Made by a program: the position numbers and the translations under genes. Of a stretch of 64,000 nucleotides of DNA, positions 18,876 through 28,700 are shown one piece after another; within the stretch, counting starts at the first letter, position 1, and every line of letters starts with the position of its first letter. The notes below the pieces were generated by a model. The model saw only the letters and a list, made by a program, of their open reading frames with translations. It was not told the DNA's origin and did no database searches. Source of the DNA: Natranaerovirga pectinivora (GTDB lineage: Bacteria; Bacillota; Clostridia; Lachnospirales; DSM-24629); the NCBI RefSeq assembly GCF_004342165.1, contig NZ_SMAL01000011.1, forward strand, positions 1 through 64,000, read 5' to 3'.

Positions 18876-19018
18876 AACCACCATATAGGCTATGTAAAAC
18901 CTACATGGTGGCTCTTTTATAAGGTACTGATTATTAAAACCCTGGCTGTTCAAATGGATTCACAAGCCTTTTAAAGAAATAAGTAATCTATCCAAAGTAA
19001 TAAGGTGTTATCTTAGGC
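18876..19018 (-). pseudogene. duplicated, decayed 3' tail and terminator of pgi
   Basis: This stretch repeats the end of the intact pgi gene and its terminator. About 44 bp from 18904 are identical to 19765-19808. A shared TCAAATGGATTCAC and then the AAGAAATAAGTAAT...AGTAATAAGG block follow, with short internal deletions. The terminator hairpin is also kept in an enlarged form (CCACCATATAGG ... CCTACATGGTGG, 18878-18911). It shows that the neighbouring ATP-binding gene fragment is flanked on both sides by pgi tail sequence. Confidence 0.85.
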
Positions 19019-19037
19019 AGATTCCATTAACTGTTCT

Positions 19038-19766
19038 TCATGAATAATACTTCTGATATTTACTCTTTGGTTTATCTGGCAAAGTCATTTTAATTTTCCC
19101 CGCATCAATTAACGGATGAATATACGTTTTAATAAAATAGCTTGGTGCTTCAAATCCAAATTTATCAGCGAGTTCTTCCCTAGTTCGAGGTGTAATACAG
19201 TAATTTAAAATCTCCCGTTCAAAATCAACTTCTTTATCTTGACCGACCGCCATCTTTTTATAAAATATTACTTTAAATACCCCTCGCCTATCTATAAATA
19301 CTGGAGCAGGCATATCAGCTTTTTTAAGTTCAGCTATAACAGTAGGAATCCCTGAAAATCGATTTTCTGTATCAATCATAATTTTTAATGCTCCTGCTAA
19401 GTATGGATTCCTGGTGTCTGCAGCCGCCTTCCCTAAATCATCTATAGTGATCCTGCCATATAGACCTCCTGGATTCTCTAACTCTAATCTGTCCTCATAC
19501 ATGATTAATCTTATAGGAGACCGCTCTGTATGAACACTGTAATCTCTGTGTATAAGTGCATTTAGTATTATCTCTCTAACTGCTTTTATTGGATATTCTG
19601 GTTTATCCGCTCGAGTACCGTCTTCGGTAACTATGGTTTTAACCTTCATATTTCTTCGAACAAAAGCTAATGAACTTTCAAGCATTTGTGATATGGTTCC
19701 TTCAATCCGTTTATTGTCTACAAATCGACTTTTAAATTTTTTAAAATTAAAAACCACCATATACAT
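19038..19766 (-). pseudogene. 5'-truncated ATP-binding transcriptional-regulator-like gene, copy B
   Basis: The product matches the C-terminal two-thirds of RecG-C/HATPase_c_4-type ATP-binding proteins that normally carry an N-terminal AlbA_2 (Schlafen-like) DNA-binding domain. REIILNALIHRDYS and LENPGGLYG are the diagnostic motifs, and a winged-helix-like tail follows (about residues 180-235). The N-terminal domain is missing. The apparent start (MYMVVFNF) lies inside the terminator hairpin of pgi, so it is a junction product, not a real gene start. The family's usual length is 370-480 residues. Copy A at 13131-13366 repeats its 3' part. Confidence 0.82.
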
Positions 19767-19772
19767 GGTGGC
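19746..19772 (-). terminator. intrinsic terminator of pgi
   Basis: CCACCAT (19754-19760) and ATGGTGG (19765-19771) form the stem; on the minus strand it is followed by TTTTTAATTTTAA. It lies 20 bp past the pgi stop. The hairpin also supplies the false start region of the next frame. Confidence 0.85.
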
Positions 19773-19793
19773 TCTTTTATAAGGTACTGATTA

Positions 19794-21107
19794 TTAAAAC
19801 CCTGGCTTCCCAAGCAATTTAAACATATTCTTCTTATACTCTTCTACCCCTGGCTGATCAAATGGATTCACTTCTAATAAATACCCACTAATGCCACAAG
19901 CTTTTTTAAAGAAATAAGTAATATACCCAAAGTAATAAGGACTTATCTTAGGAAGATTAATCACAATATTTGGCACATCTCCAGATACGTGAGCATTTAT
20001 GGTCCCTTCCATTGCTTTTTTATTGACAAAGTTAATGGTCTTCCCTGCCAAATAATTAAGACCATCCATATCCCCTTCAATACTCTCAATGGTAATGTCA
20101 CTTTCTGGTTCTTCTATATTAAGTACAGTCTCGAAAATATTCTTTCTTCCATCCTGTATATACTGTCCCATAGAATGTAAATCTGTTGTGAAGTTTAATG
20201 ATGCTGGGAATATCCCTGATCCACCTTTTCCTTCACTTTCACCAAATAACTGTTTGAACCATTCACCAAGATAAAATAAGCAAGGTTCATAATTCACAAG
20301 AATCTCTGTTGTATTGCCTTCTACATATAATAGATTTCTTATGACAGCATATTGGTAACAACTGTTTTCTTTTAAATTCATATTGCTAAATTCGTCTGCA
20401 GCATCTTTTGCCCCTGCCATCATTTCATCAATATCAATACCAGCAACGGCTATAGGCAATAACCCTACAGAAGTCAGTACAGAATATCTACCACCAATAT
20501 CATCTGGTACAACAAAAGTTTCATAACCTTCCTGAGTTGCTAAGTCCCTTAATGCACCTTTGCTTTTATCTGTGGTAGCATAAATTCTCTTGCTAGCTTC
20601 TTCTTTACCATATTTATTTTCCATATATTTTTTAAACAATCTAAAAGCCAATGCAGGTTCTGTTGTTGTCCCTGACTTAGAGATCACATTAATAGATATG
20701 TCTTGACCCTCTATGATTTCAAATAAATGATTGATGTAAGTGGCACTAACATTATGACCTACAAAGTATACTTTAGGGCCTTTTCTTTTGTCTGATGGCA
20801 ATTCATTATTAAAACTATGACTTAACATCTCTATCGCCGCTCTTGCCCCTAAGTAAGAACCACCAATACCAATCACAACAAATACTTCCGAACTCTCTTT
20901 TATCCTATCTGCTGCTTTTTTAACTCTAGCAAACTCTTCTTGATCATAATGATAAGGCCAATCTACCCAACCAACATAATCATTCCCAAGTCCCGTTTTT
21001 TCATGAAGCATATCATGGCATTGCTTTACTCTCTCATCTAAGCTGAAGATATCATCTTCACTTATTGTATTTAATACATTTGAATAGTCTAAAGTTATTC
21101 TTTTCAT
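19794..21107 (-). CDS. pgi: glucose-6-phosphate isomerase
   Basis: Interconverts glucose-6-phosphate and fructose-6-phosphate in glycolysis and supplies sugar phosphates for polysaccharide synthesis. The 437-residue protein is complete, close to the roughly 450 usual in Firmicutes. It has [17 protein letters not shown], the [10 protein letters not shown] phosphate-binding loop, the active-site stretch [16 protein letters not shown] and a C-terminal [13 protein letters not shown]. The ATG is preceded by AAGGGGAAAAAAGGA. It is monocistronic, between a possible promoter and a clear terminator. The duplicated fragment of its 3' end lies 0.8 kb downstream. Confidence 0.96.
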   Translation of the reverse strand: MKRITLDYSNVLNTISEDDIFSLDERVKQCHDMLHEKTGLGNDYVGWVDWPYHYDQEEFARVKKAADRIKESSEVFVVIGIGGSYLGARAAIEMLSHSFNNELPSDKRKGPKVYFVGHNVSATYINHLFEIIEGQDISINVISKSGTTTEPALAFRLFKKYMENKYGKEEASKRIYATTDKSKGALRDLATQEGYETFVVPDDIGGRYSVLTSVGLLPIAVAGIDIDEMMAGAKDAADEFSNMNLKENSCYQYAVIRNLLYVEGNTTEILVNYEPCLFYLGEWFKQLFGESEGKGGSGIFPASLNFTTDLHSMGQYIQDGRKNIFETVLNIEEPESDITIESIEGDMDGLNYLAGKTINFVNKKAMEGTINAHVSGDVPNIVINLPKISPYYFGYITYFFKKACGISGYLLEVNPFDQPGVEEYKKNMFKLLGKPGF

Positions 21108-21227
21108 TCCTTTTTTCCCCTTATAAATAAAATAGTTGTAAAAACAACCTAAATCTATTCTACGAAGATGAAAATAAAAATATTACTACAAATTAAATAA
21201 TTTGTTCTTTTTAACCATTTATATCTT

Positions 21228-21255
21228 ATTATGCTTAATAGATGCTAGTATGCAA
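21228..21255 (-). promoter_or_regulatory. possible pgi promoter
   Basis: On the minus strand TTGCAT and CATAAT are separated by 16 nt, about 120 bp before the pgi start. The match to sigma-A consensus is moderate only. Confidence 0.35.
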
Positions 21256-21339
21256 TAGACTGATACTAATTAATTTAGCTCAACTAACAAGTACTAGGAC
21301 AATTTTTTCATAGCATATATTTAAAAAGGAGGTGTTTTA

Positions 21340-22059
21340 ATGAATAATATAGTTCAAATTGTTTCTTTACATAAAATAATAGTAAATGAGAGTTTGCATT
21401 TAAACATTTCAAGTGGCTATATAAAAAGAATGGATAGTTTTGAAAATGCTCTATTACCATATGATCTTTTTTTACCTGTTGAAAAGTGTTCAACTGAAAA
21501 TCAATACGTACTAGTTGGTGGATATGATAAATATAAATATATGCTTGATAAAGGTATAAAAAAAACATTATGCATTATAGAGCCCTCTACTAATTATGAA
21601 GAACAACAAATAAAATTCCTTCGCAGACTTTACAATAATGGTGATGCTACAAAAGAAAATAGACAAAAGATATTAGATTTAATACCTAGCTTTAGAATCG
21701 ATTATGTTTTGAAAAAAATCGGATTGTCTAAAAACGAATATAATATTAATTATCAATATAATCCTAACATTCCTAGTGAGTATATTAACATTAACACTAG
21801 TGAAATAGTAATGAATTGGATTGAACAACTAAACATTCACAATAATGTTAAAGTTTTTTTATATAAGAGAGCAGGTTTACCTAAAGGAGATCCCCTAAAA
21901 TTTACAACAGAACATATGAAACTATTGAAGAAATTCTTTAAACTTGAACCTAGATTTTACCAATTGGATGTTAATTACCAAATAGAGATATTAAAATCCT
22001 CCATTTATTACAAAGGTACTATATTAGAACTCCTTAGATCCATGGTTGAACGTGTTTAA
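21340..22059 (+). CDS. ParB-like N-terminal domain protein
   Basis: A 239-residue cytoplasmic protein whose first 80 residues look like a ParB/sulfiredoxin-type fold: VSLHKIIVNE, then SSGYIKRMDSF, then a PV...QYVLVGGYDKYKYMLDKG block as in ParB-like nuclease domains. The remainder is helical with no family I recognise. A perfect AAAAAGGAGGTG lies before the ATG, so it is surely expressed. It is a lone plus-strand gene between pgi and the NERD gene, convergent with the latter. Such ParB-like proteins are common in accessory DNA; the exact function is unknown. Confidence 0.65.
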   Translation: MNNIVQIVSLHKIIVNESLHLNISSGYIKRMDSFENALLPYDLFLPVEKCSTENQYVLVGGYDKYKYMLDKGIKKTLCIIEPSTNYEEQQIKFLRRLYNNGDATKENRQKILDLIPSFRIDYVLKKIGLSKNEYNINYQYNPNIPSEYININTSEIVMNWIEQLNIHNNVKVFLYKRAGLPKGDPLKFTTEHMKLLKKFFKLEPRFYQLDVNYQIEILKSSIYYKGTILELLRSMVERV

Positions 22060-22062
22060 TTT

Positions 22063-22762
22063 TTATATCTTTTTCATTTTCACACTTTCAATATGCTCTC
22101 TTTTAACAGAATTATCTACACAAGAAAATTTCTGTAGTTCACAATATATTTGATTTACTTCTTCTATAGATAAAATGTTAGAAGAACTCAACATATCATT
22201 AGTAATGCTTTTAATTAAAGTATTCCTTTTAATAACTTTAACATTAGATGAACTAACATTAATCTTTTTTAATGTGCAGCGCTCGCTAAATATAATATAA
22301 GACTTATAAAGATTACTCTTATCAATATCCACAACATATTTCAAAGCATTTATATGACCTTTATTCTGCCATATAGGATTATAGAATTGGTTCTTTTGTT
22401 TATTTGGCAAAGTTTGCGTCCAGTTTTTGTATTTTTCATCACCAAAAATCCATCCGCTGTAATTTTTAGATTCAAATACATATATACCACTCTCAGCTAT
22501 CATTATTAAATCTATCTCAGTTTTTGACCCATCTTCTTTTGGTATATATAAATTAGTCATTAATTTATAATTCCCTTTTAACTTTTCAAGACACCAAAAT
22601 GTTAAAAAACTCTCCATAATTACCCTTATCAAAAATACTTTTTATAAAACTATTTCCACTAGCATTTTTATAATTTGATTTATTATATTTTATATAACTT
22701 GGTAATAGTAGAATACATACCAATATAAAAAATAAAATTAAATATGAAAGTAATGTTCCCAT
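22063..22762 (-). pseudogene. NERD-domain protein, frameshifted
   Basis: Two overlapping minus-strand frames together make one nuclease-related-domain (NERD) protein. The first (from 22762, MGTLLSYLILFFILVCILLL) gives an N-terminal membrane helix and runs to GNYGEF. The second continues with LTFWCLEKLKG, NLYIPKEDGSKTEIDLIMI and the NERD motif VFESKNYSGWIFG. The switch falls in a run of six A (22604-22609, T on the coding strand); removing one base joins the frames exactly. GAGGAGGGG precedes the start. The cause may be a real mutation, a slippery run or a sequencing error. Related intact proteins are about 230 residues long. Confidence 0.85.
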
Positions 22763-22838
22763 TACGCCCCTCCTCATTAACCAAACTCTTATTCATTGAA
22801 CTCTATTAATCTCTCAGATGATTCATTTGTTAAAGACT

Positions 22839-23288
22839 TTAATCTCTTCGTTTTCTAAATGCACTATAAATAAGAATTCCAACTAAAGCGCCCGCAGTAT
22901 CTATTATTACATCCGAGACTTCCCCACTCCTACCTGGTACATACAACTGATAAACTTCATCGGCTATTGCTATCATTATACATATTAATAATGTAAAAAT
23001 GATTCCTTTAATACCAATTACGCCACATATCTTAAGCATATTGATAACCAATATCCCCAATACTAAGAAAACAAAAAAATGAGCACTCTTTCTAACAGCT
23101 TTGTGAATATCCCCAACTTGAATATTTAAATCTGGCATAACTCTTTCTACTATTTCAATAATATTAGCCGTTACCCCTCGAGATAGTTCAGATGACTGAG
23201 TTGCTGGTTGGCTGGACATGTAAAAAATAACACCCATCCAACAAAGTACTAATACAATTGTAATACTTGCTTTTAGATATTTAGACAT
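22839..23288 (-). CDS. VanZ-like membrane protein
   Basis: A 149-residue integral membrane protein with about four transmembrane helices. It has the family motifs: FYMSSQPA after the first helix, RKSAHFFVFLVLG in the middle and DEVYQLYVPGRSGEVSDVIID near the third, ending with a helix and RKRRD. VanZ in glycopeptide resistance lowers teicoplanin susceptibility, but most homologues have unknown physiological roles. The gene lies between the NERD gene and the sugar nucleotidyltransferase gene; a terminator separates it from the latter. Confidence 0.9.
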   Translation of the reverse strand: MSKYLKASITIVLVLCWMGVIFYMSSQPATQSSELSRGVTANIIEIVERVMPDLNIQVGDIHKAVRKSAHFFVFLVLGILVINMLKICGVIGIKGIIFTLLICIMIAIADEVYQLYVPGRSGEVSDVIIDTAGALVGILIYSAFRKRRD

Positions 23289-23319
23289 ACGTATCTCAAC
23301 TTTCTTTCATCTTATATAT

Positions 23320-23362
23320 CAAAAAATGACCATTAATTTATCAACATTATCAATGGTCATTT
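23320..23362 (-). terminator. intrinsic terminator after the nucleotidyltransferase gene
   Basis: AATGACCATT (23325-23334) pairs with AATGGTCATT (23352-23361), and the minus strand continues TTTTTTGATA. It ends the galactokinase-nucleotidyltransferase transcript. Confidence 0.85.
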
Positions 23363-23480
23363 ATTATGATTAGCTCTAATATTCTATATTCATCCGCTCA
23401 ATCGTATTTAGAAAGTTTACCTTAGATATCATTAACAAACAACAGTTTATTACTTTCCCCCAAAAATAATAAGCTAATAT

Positions 23481-24212
23481 TTATTTAAAAATATCTTGAA
23501 CTTTCTCATAGCTTTCTAATGTACCGATATCATATCTCTTACCTTGAAGTTTATACGCATAAACATCTTTTTTTCCTATTAACCAAGGTACAAAATTACC
23601 TGGTGCATCAGGATTGTTGCCTTCATTTAAATACTCTTTTATTCGATTTACTGTATCTTTAGTATATAAATAGAATGGTGGTACAGCTAAGTTTGACTTA
23701 GGTTCTTGCGGCTTTTCTTCAAATCCAATAGCTATTCCATTCTCATCTATTTCTACTACGCCTGTTCTTTTTAGATCCTCTACATTGCTTACTTCTAAAA
23801 CACTTATACAATCATTATTGACATCTTTATAGAAATTAACAAAATCTCTTAAATCAAAGTCAAATAAATTATCCCCGGCTAAGACTAAAACATCTTCTTC
23901 AATACTTTCTTTATCAACTACATATTGAATGTCAGCAATAGCACCAAGGCGATTGTCATTAGTGGTTGTTCCATCATTAATCACTTTTACTACTTTATTT
24001 GTCGGGTATTGATTTACCCAATCATTGAATTGATTATAAAATCTATCATTAGTAACGATATATACATCATTAATACCTTCAATAACTTCAACTTTATCTA
24101 ATATATGTTGAAGTATTGTTTTACCACTTACTTCTAATAAGGACTTTGGCTTATCTTTCGTTAAAGGATATAATCTTGTTGCATAACCTGCTGCTAACAA
24201 AATACATTTCAT
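23481..24212 (-). CDS. sugar-1-phosphate nucleotidyltransferase
   Basis: Transfers a nucleotide to a sugar-1-phosphate to give an NDP-sugar. The 243-residue protein has the N-terminal signature LAAGYATRLYPLTKDKPKSL, the sugar-binding VLAGDNLFDFD and GFEEKPQEPKSN, and YDIGTLESY near the end. Length and motifs place it among RmlA-like or choline/sugar nucleotidyltransferases, with no acyltransferase extension. It starts 2 bp after the galactokinase-like kinase with a CGGAGGTGAG site, so kinase and nucleotidyltransferase likely act in sequence: sugar to sugar-1-phosphate to NDP-sugar. The exact sugar and nucleotide are not determinable from the sequence. Confidence 0.88.
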   Translation of the reverse strand: MKCILLAAGYATRLYPLTKDKPKSLLEVSGKTILQHILDKVEVIEGINDVYIVTNDRFYNQFNDWVNQYPTNKVVKVINDGTTTNDNRLGAIADIQYVVDKESIEEDVLVLAGDNLFDFDLRDFVNFYKDVNNDCISVLEVSNVEDLKRTGVVEIDENGIAIGFEEKPQEPKSNLAVPPFYLYTKDTVNRIKEYLNEGNNPDAPGNFVPWLIGKKDVYAYKLQGKRYDIGTLESYEKVQDIFK

Positions 24213-24214
24213 AA

Positions 24215-25423
24215 TTAACTCACCTCCGTATTAGCATCATAATTCGGTATTATTCTTGCACCATCATCTGTCTTACAAAAATTCACTTTATAAACATCTG
24301 CATACTCTGGATGCATTACAGGATATACTGCATCTACTCTTTTTCGTATTTCATCTTTAAACTCTGGATTGATTATGGCAATACAGCAACCTCTATACCC
24401 TGCACCACTAAATCTTGCACCATATACCCCTGGACAATCTTTTAATATATTGTAGATAGTTGTTAGCTCAGGACAACCTGATTCATAATTATGTATTGAA
24501 CTTTCTCCTGACTCGAACATTAACTTACCAAATGCCTCTATATCACCTTTTTCCCAAGCTTCTATGCCATCTTTAACTCTTTGATTCTCTGTATAAAAAT
24601 GATCTGCTCTACGTCTAAATCTACCTGGTAGTTCTTCTCTATATTTTTGGTATAATTCATCGTCTACATCTCTTAATCTAATCTCTTTAATAGGAGACAT
24701 AGTACCACACGCTAATTCTTCTAATATACAAGCAGCAACTTTACACTCATCTACTCTATTATTGTAATCCGTTCCAATAAGCGCCTTGCTTACGCCCGAA
24801 TATACTACGGCAACTTCGAACTCAGGCATATTGTCTGGCTTAGGTGTTAGCTTGTACTCTCCAGTACTACAATCCATAGACATTAAATACCCGTCTTCAC
24901 TAAGGATATTGGCCGCTTGATCTAATATGCCATTATTAAGACCAATAAACTCTGTTTCAACCCAATGACTATACTCTATTAACTCTTCTTTGGTAGCCTG
25001 TATATTATTGGCATCACATAATGCTAATAGATATGCTGTAGTAACTGCTGCTGAGGAACTCAATCCACCAATAGGAAGTTTTCCACTAATTACTGCATCA
25101 ATCCCACAATGAAGTATATTTTTTTCTTCTAGTGCAAGTACCGCCCCTCTAAGGTAATTACCCCAATGCCCTGGTATCATATCAGGTACATGTTTGATAT
25201 GAAATATTTCTTCATCTGGAAAGTCTATGCTTTGAACCCTTATATATCCGTCTTTATTTGATGAATATGCCATGTTGATGCTTGCGTCTATAGCCATTCC
25301 AGTTACTAGACCGTGTTGGTGGTCTACATGGGCACCTAATGGGCATATTCGTAGTGGTGATTTAACTATATGTATCGGTTGACTGCTATATTTTTCTTGA
25401 AATACTGTTTCTACACTTTTCAT
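24215..25423 (-). CDS. galactokinase-like GHMP sugar kinase
   Basis: Phosphorylates a sugar at C1. The 402-residue protein shows the galactokinase-type N-terminal motif PLRICPLGAHVDHQHG, the GHMP ATP-binding loop LPIGGLSSSAAV, and a C-terminal GARFSGAGYRGCCIA. The usual galactokinase wording is GRVNLIGEHTDYN, so the sugar-binding loop is altered and the substrate may not be galactose. The start at 25423 is chosen because GAGGGG lies 6 nt upstream; two earlier in-frame starts sit on or before that site. Cotranscribed with the sugar nucleotidyltransferase, giving a salvage route to an NDP-sugar. Confidence 0.85.
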   Translation of the reverse strand: MKSVETVFQEKYSSQPIHIVKSPLRICPLGAHVDHQHGLVTGMAIDASINMAYSSNKDGYIRVQSIDFPDEEIFHIKHVPDMIPGHWGNYLRGAVLALEEKNILHCGIDAVISGKLPIGGLSSSAAVTTAYLLALCDANNIQATKEELIEYSHWVETEFIGLNNGILDQAANILSEDGYLMSMDCSTGEYKLTPKPDNMPEFEVAVVYSGVSKALIGTDYNNRVDECKVAACILEELACGTMSPIKEIRLRDVDDELYQKYREELPGRFRRRADHFYTENQRVKDGIEAWEKGDIEAFGKLMFESGESSIHNYESGCPELTTIYNILKDCPGVYGARFSGAGYRGCCIAIINPEFKDEIRKRVDAVYPVMHPEYADVYKVNFCKTDDGARIIPNYDANTEVS

Positions 25424-25621
25424 AAACATCCCCTCATAATTAGTTTTTAGTTGTGTTAAAATCACCCTCAGTAATTAATCGACTTAATAGTAATCTTATC
25501 CCACTCTATAAACTTAACATTAACTATTTTATTTTAACAGATTAACTAATAATTTTCTATTATTTTACATACCCTGATAGTATCAACCTTACTGCAGAAT
25601 ATAACTCATGAATAATTTAGG

Positions 25622-25666
25622 TTAATTCATTACAAATAGATACTTAATCTATTTGTAATGAATTAA
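25622..25666. terminator. 20-bp perfect inverted repeat after the subtilase gene
   Basis: TTAATTCATTACAAATAGAT (25622-25641) and its exact complement (25647-25666) enclose a 5-nt loop. It lies about 60 bp past the subtilase stop and 200 bp before the kinase gene. There is no T-tract on either side, so it may be a terminator of unusual form, an mRNA stabiliser or a small palindromic element. Confidence 0.6.
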
Positions 25667-25727
25667 TATTAAAATCCTATTTCACAAATTGGTCTAACTA
25701 ATTGAACATCAATACCATATCAAACAA

Positions 25728-28700
25728 CTAATTTCTTTCAATTAATTGAGTCACTTCAAACGCATCAATACTAACCAATGTATTGCTTGAGCCTACATTC
25801 TTAGTCCCAGCAACTTCAATCCTTATGGTATGAACCCCATATTTTAAACCTTGATTCTCATATACCATTTGTTGAAATTGATTGGTTGGACCATAAAGAT
25901 CAACATATTCTGCTTTTTCATTGTTTATTGTTACTTTTGCTATTCCTGCATTATTTCGAATATTACTTATCCATTGTATCCCTGTTCCTTCAAAGCTAAA
26001 CTCAACATATGCTCCTTTTTCTGTAGAATACTTCATGCTTCCGCCACTATGTGTTGATTGGTTATGATTTAACCAATTTCCACTATAAATTATCACTTCT
26101 GCCGTTTCCTCTATTCTTATTTGTTCTTGTATGTGACCTAGTACTTCTACTTCATTTGACATATCTGATTTGTTTCCAAAATAATCTACTGCCGTAACTA
26201 CATAATAATAATCTTTTAAGGGATTAATATTTACATCTGTATATTTCAAGTTTGTTACTTTAGCAATTTTTTCATAACCATACCCAGCTGTAGTAGATCG
26301 ATACACATTATACCACGCTACATCTTCGTCTGAGCCTAGTAGCCATGATAAATCAATTGATGTTATTCCATTTTTAATAGCCGTTAAGTTTTTTGGTGCT
26401 ATTGGTGAAGTAGTAACAATATTATTAATATCAAAAGCATCAATACTTACCAATGTATTGCTTGAGCCTACATTCTTAGTCCCAGTAACTTCGATTCTAA
26501 TTGTATGAACTCCATATTCTAAACCTTGCTTCTCATATACCATTTGTTGAAATTGGGTAGTTGGACTATAAAGATCAACATATTCTACTTTTTCATTGTT
26601 TATTGTTACTTTTGCTATTCCTGCATTATTTCGAATATTACTTATCCATTGTATCCCTGTTCCTTCAAAGCTAAGCTCAACATACGCTCCTGTTTCAGTA
26701 GAATACTTCATTCTTCCGCCACTATGTGTTGATTGGTTATGATTTAACCAATTCCCACTATAGATTATCTCTTCTGCAGTTTCCTCTATTCTTATTTGTT
26801 CTTGTATATGACCTAATACTTTTACTTCATTCGACATATCTGATTCGTTTCCAGCATAATCCACTGCCGTAACTACATAATAATAATCTTTTAAGGGATC
26901 AATATTTACATCTGTAAATATCATGTTTGTTACTTTAGCAATTTTATCATAACCATACCCAGTTGTACTAGATCGATACACATTATACCATTCTACAACT
27001 TCGTCTGAACCTGGTAACCATGATAAATCAACTGATGTTATTCCATTTTTAATAGCTGTTAAGTTTTTTGGTGCTCCTGGTGTAGTAATAATATTATAAA
27101 TATCAAATGCATCAATACTAACCAATGTATTGCTGGAACCTACATTCTTATTCCCAGTAACTTCAATTCTTATAGTATGAACTCCAAATTCTAAACCTTG
27201 TTTCTCATATACCATTTGTTGAAATTGATTAGTTGGACTATAAAGATCAACATATTCTGCCTTCTCATTGTTTATTGTTACCTTTGCTATTCCTGCATTA
27301 TTTCGATTATTACCTATCCATTGTATTCCTGTTCCTTCAAAACTAAACTCAACATACGCTCCTGTTTCAGTAGAATACATCATGCTTCCAGCACTATGTG
27401 TTGATTGGTTATGTTTTAACCAATTTCCACTATAGGTTATTCCATCTGCATCTTCTTCATAATATCCTTCTCCTAAAATTGGACCTGTGACTCCTCCTAT
27501 AATCTCTATTACACCAGTAAAATCTGATTGCAATCCAGCATGATTAATGGCAGTTAGTGCATAATAATAATGTTTTCCTTCCTCTATACTATCATCTGTA
27601 AAATTTGAATCTTCAACTAAATTTAATAATGTATATTGATTCTCTTGAGATGTTCTTCTCCAGACTTTATATCCTAATATGTCGACTTCTTGGTTATCAC
27701 TCCATATTAATTTAACACTATTACCTTCTTTTGCTCCTGTTAATCCACTAGGTATTTGAGGTGCATCAAAGGTAATATCATATACTTGTGAATAATCAAA
27801 ATTAATTTTACCTGATACACACTCTAGTATCCAGTACTCTCCATTAGCTCTACTGCCCCAGGTAGTTCCAAATCCCCACGTACCTTCTCCATATTGACTA
27901 TAGAGGTCATATTCGTTACTTGTGCCATGAGGCCAAGTAAGTTTTAATACTCCCATATCAGGACCAGTATGTATACTTAATTCACTTTTATAACCAGTGA
28001 ATGGTATCTTGACTTTAGCGCCTTCTTCTAAAGTTACATGCCTTGTTCCATTATTAAAACTTTCTCCTGTTTCCAAAGTCCAATTTCCTGTATACTCTAT
28101 ATGTCTACTAGTATCTTGAAGAACATATACGCTATTAGGAATAATCGGTCGAGCTACTACAGTATTGGAATAAACTGACTCTACCTCACTATTATTAACA
28201 GCTGTCATTTTATAAAAATAATCTCTATCTTCTGTTACGCTATCTCTATACCAATTATGATCTGGCATAGAATAGGAATCGATATATGCTACTAGCTCAT
28301 ACTTAATATCATCTGTTGATCTGTACACTTTGTAGTATGCTACATCTCCTGATTCATTCCCCATATACTCTAGTCTAATCTCTTCAATTGTTGAAGAAGC
28401 CTGGAAAATAACAGGCGGCTGAGGTGCTGTGCTTTCAGTTGATATCATAAAAGTATCAATATTAATAGAGGTAGCTGACTTTCTTGCGCTTCGATCCCAC
28501 TGTCCAGACCATCTAATCTCTATATTATGGTTTCCATAATAAGGTAAATCTTTTTCAAATAAAACTTGTTTATACTTAGGTACCGCTGAATACAAGTTTA
28601 TATCTCCTGCAAATACTTCATTGATAAAGACCCGTGCTATTCCTTGGTTTGAATTCTTAAATCCAGTCCATGAAATCTTTGAGCCTGTAAAGTTTAAAAA

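Noticed and set aside
19038-19766. Intact-looking 242-codon gene
   Set aside because: The start lies inside the pgi terminator and the N-terminal domain of the family is missing, so it is treated as a truncated remnant.
25851-27404. Three plus-strand 68-codon frames with similar sequence
   Set aside because: They are antisense shadows of the repeated modules of the subtilase gene.
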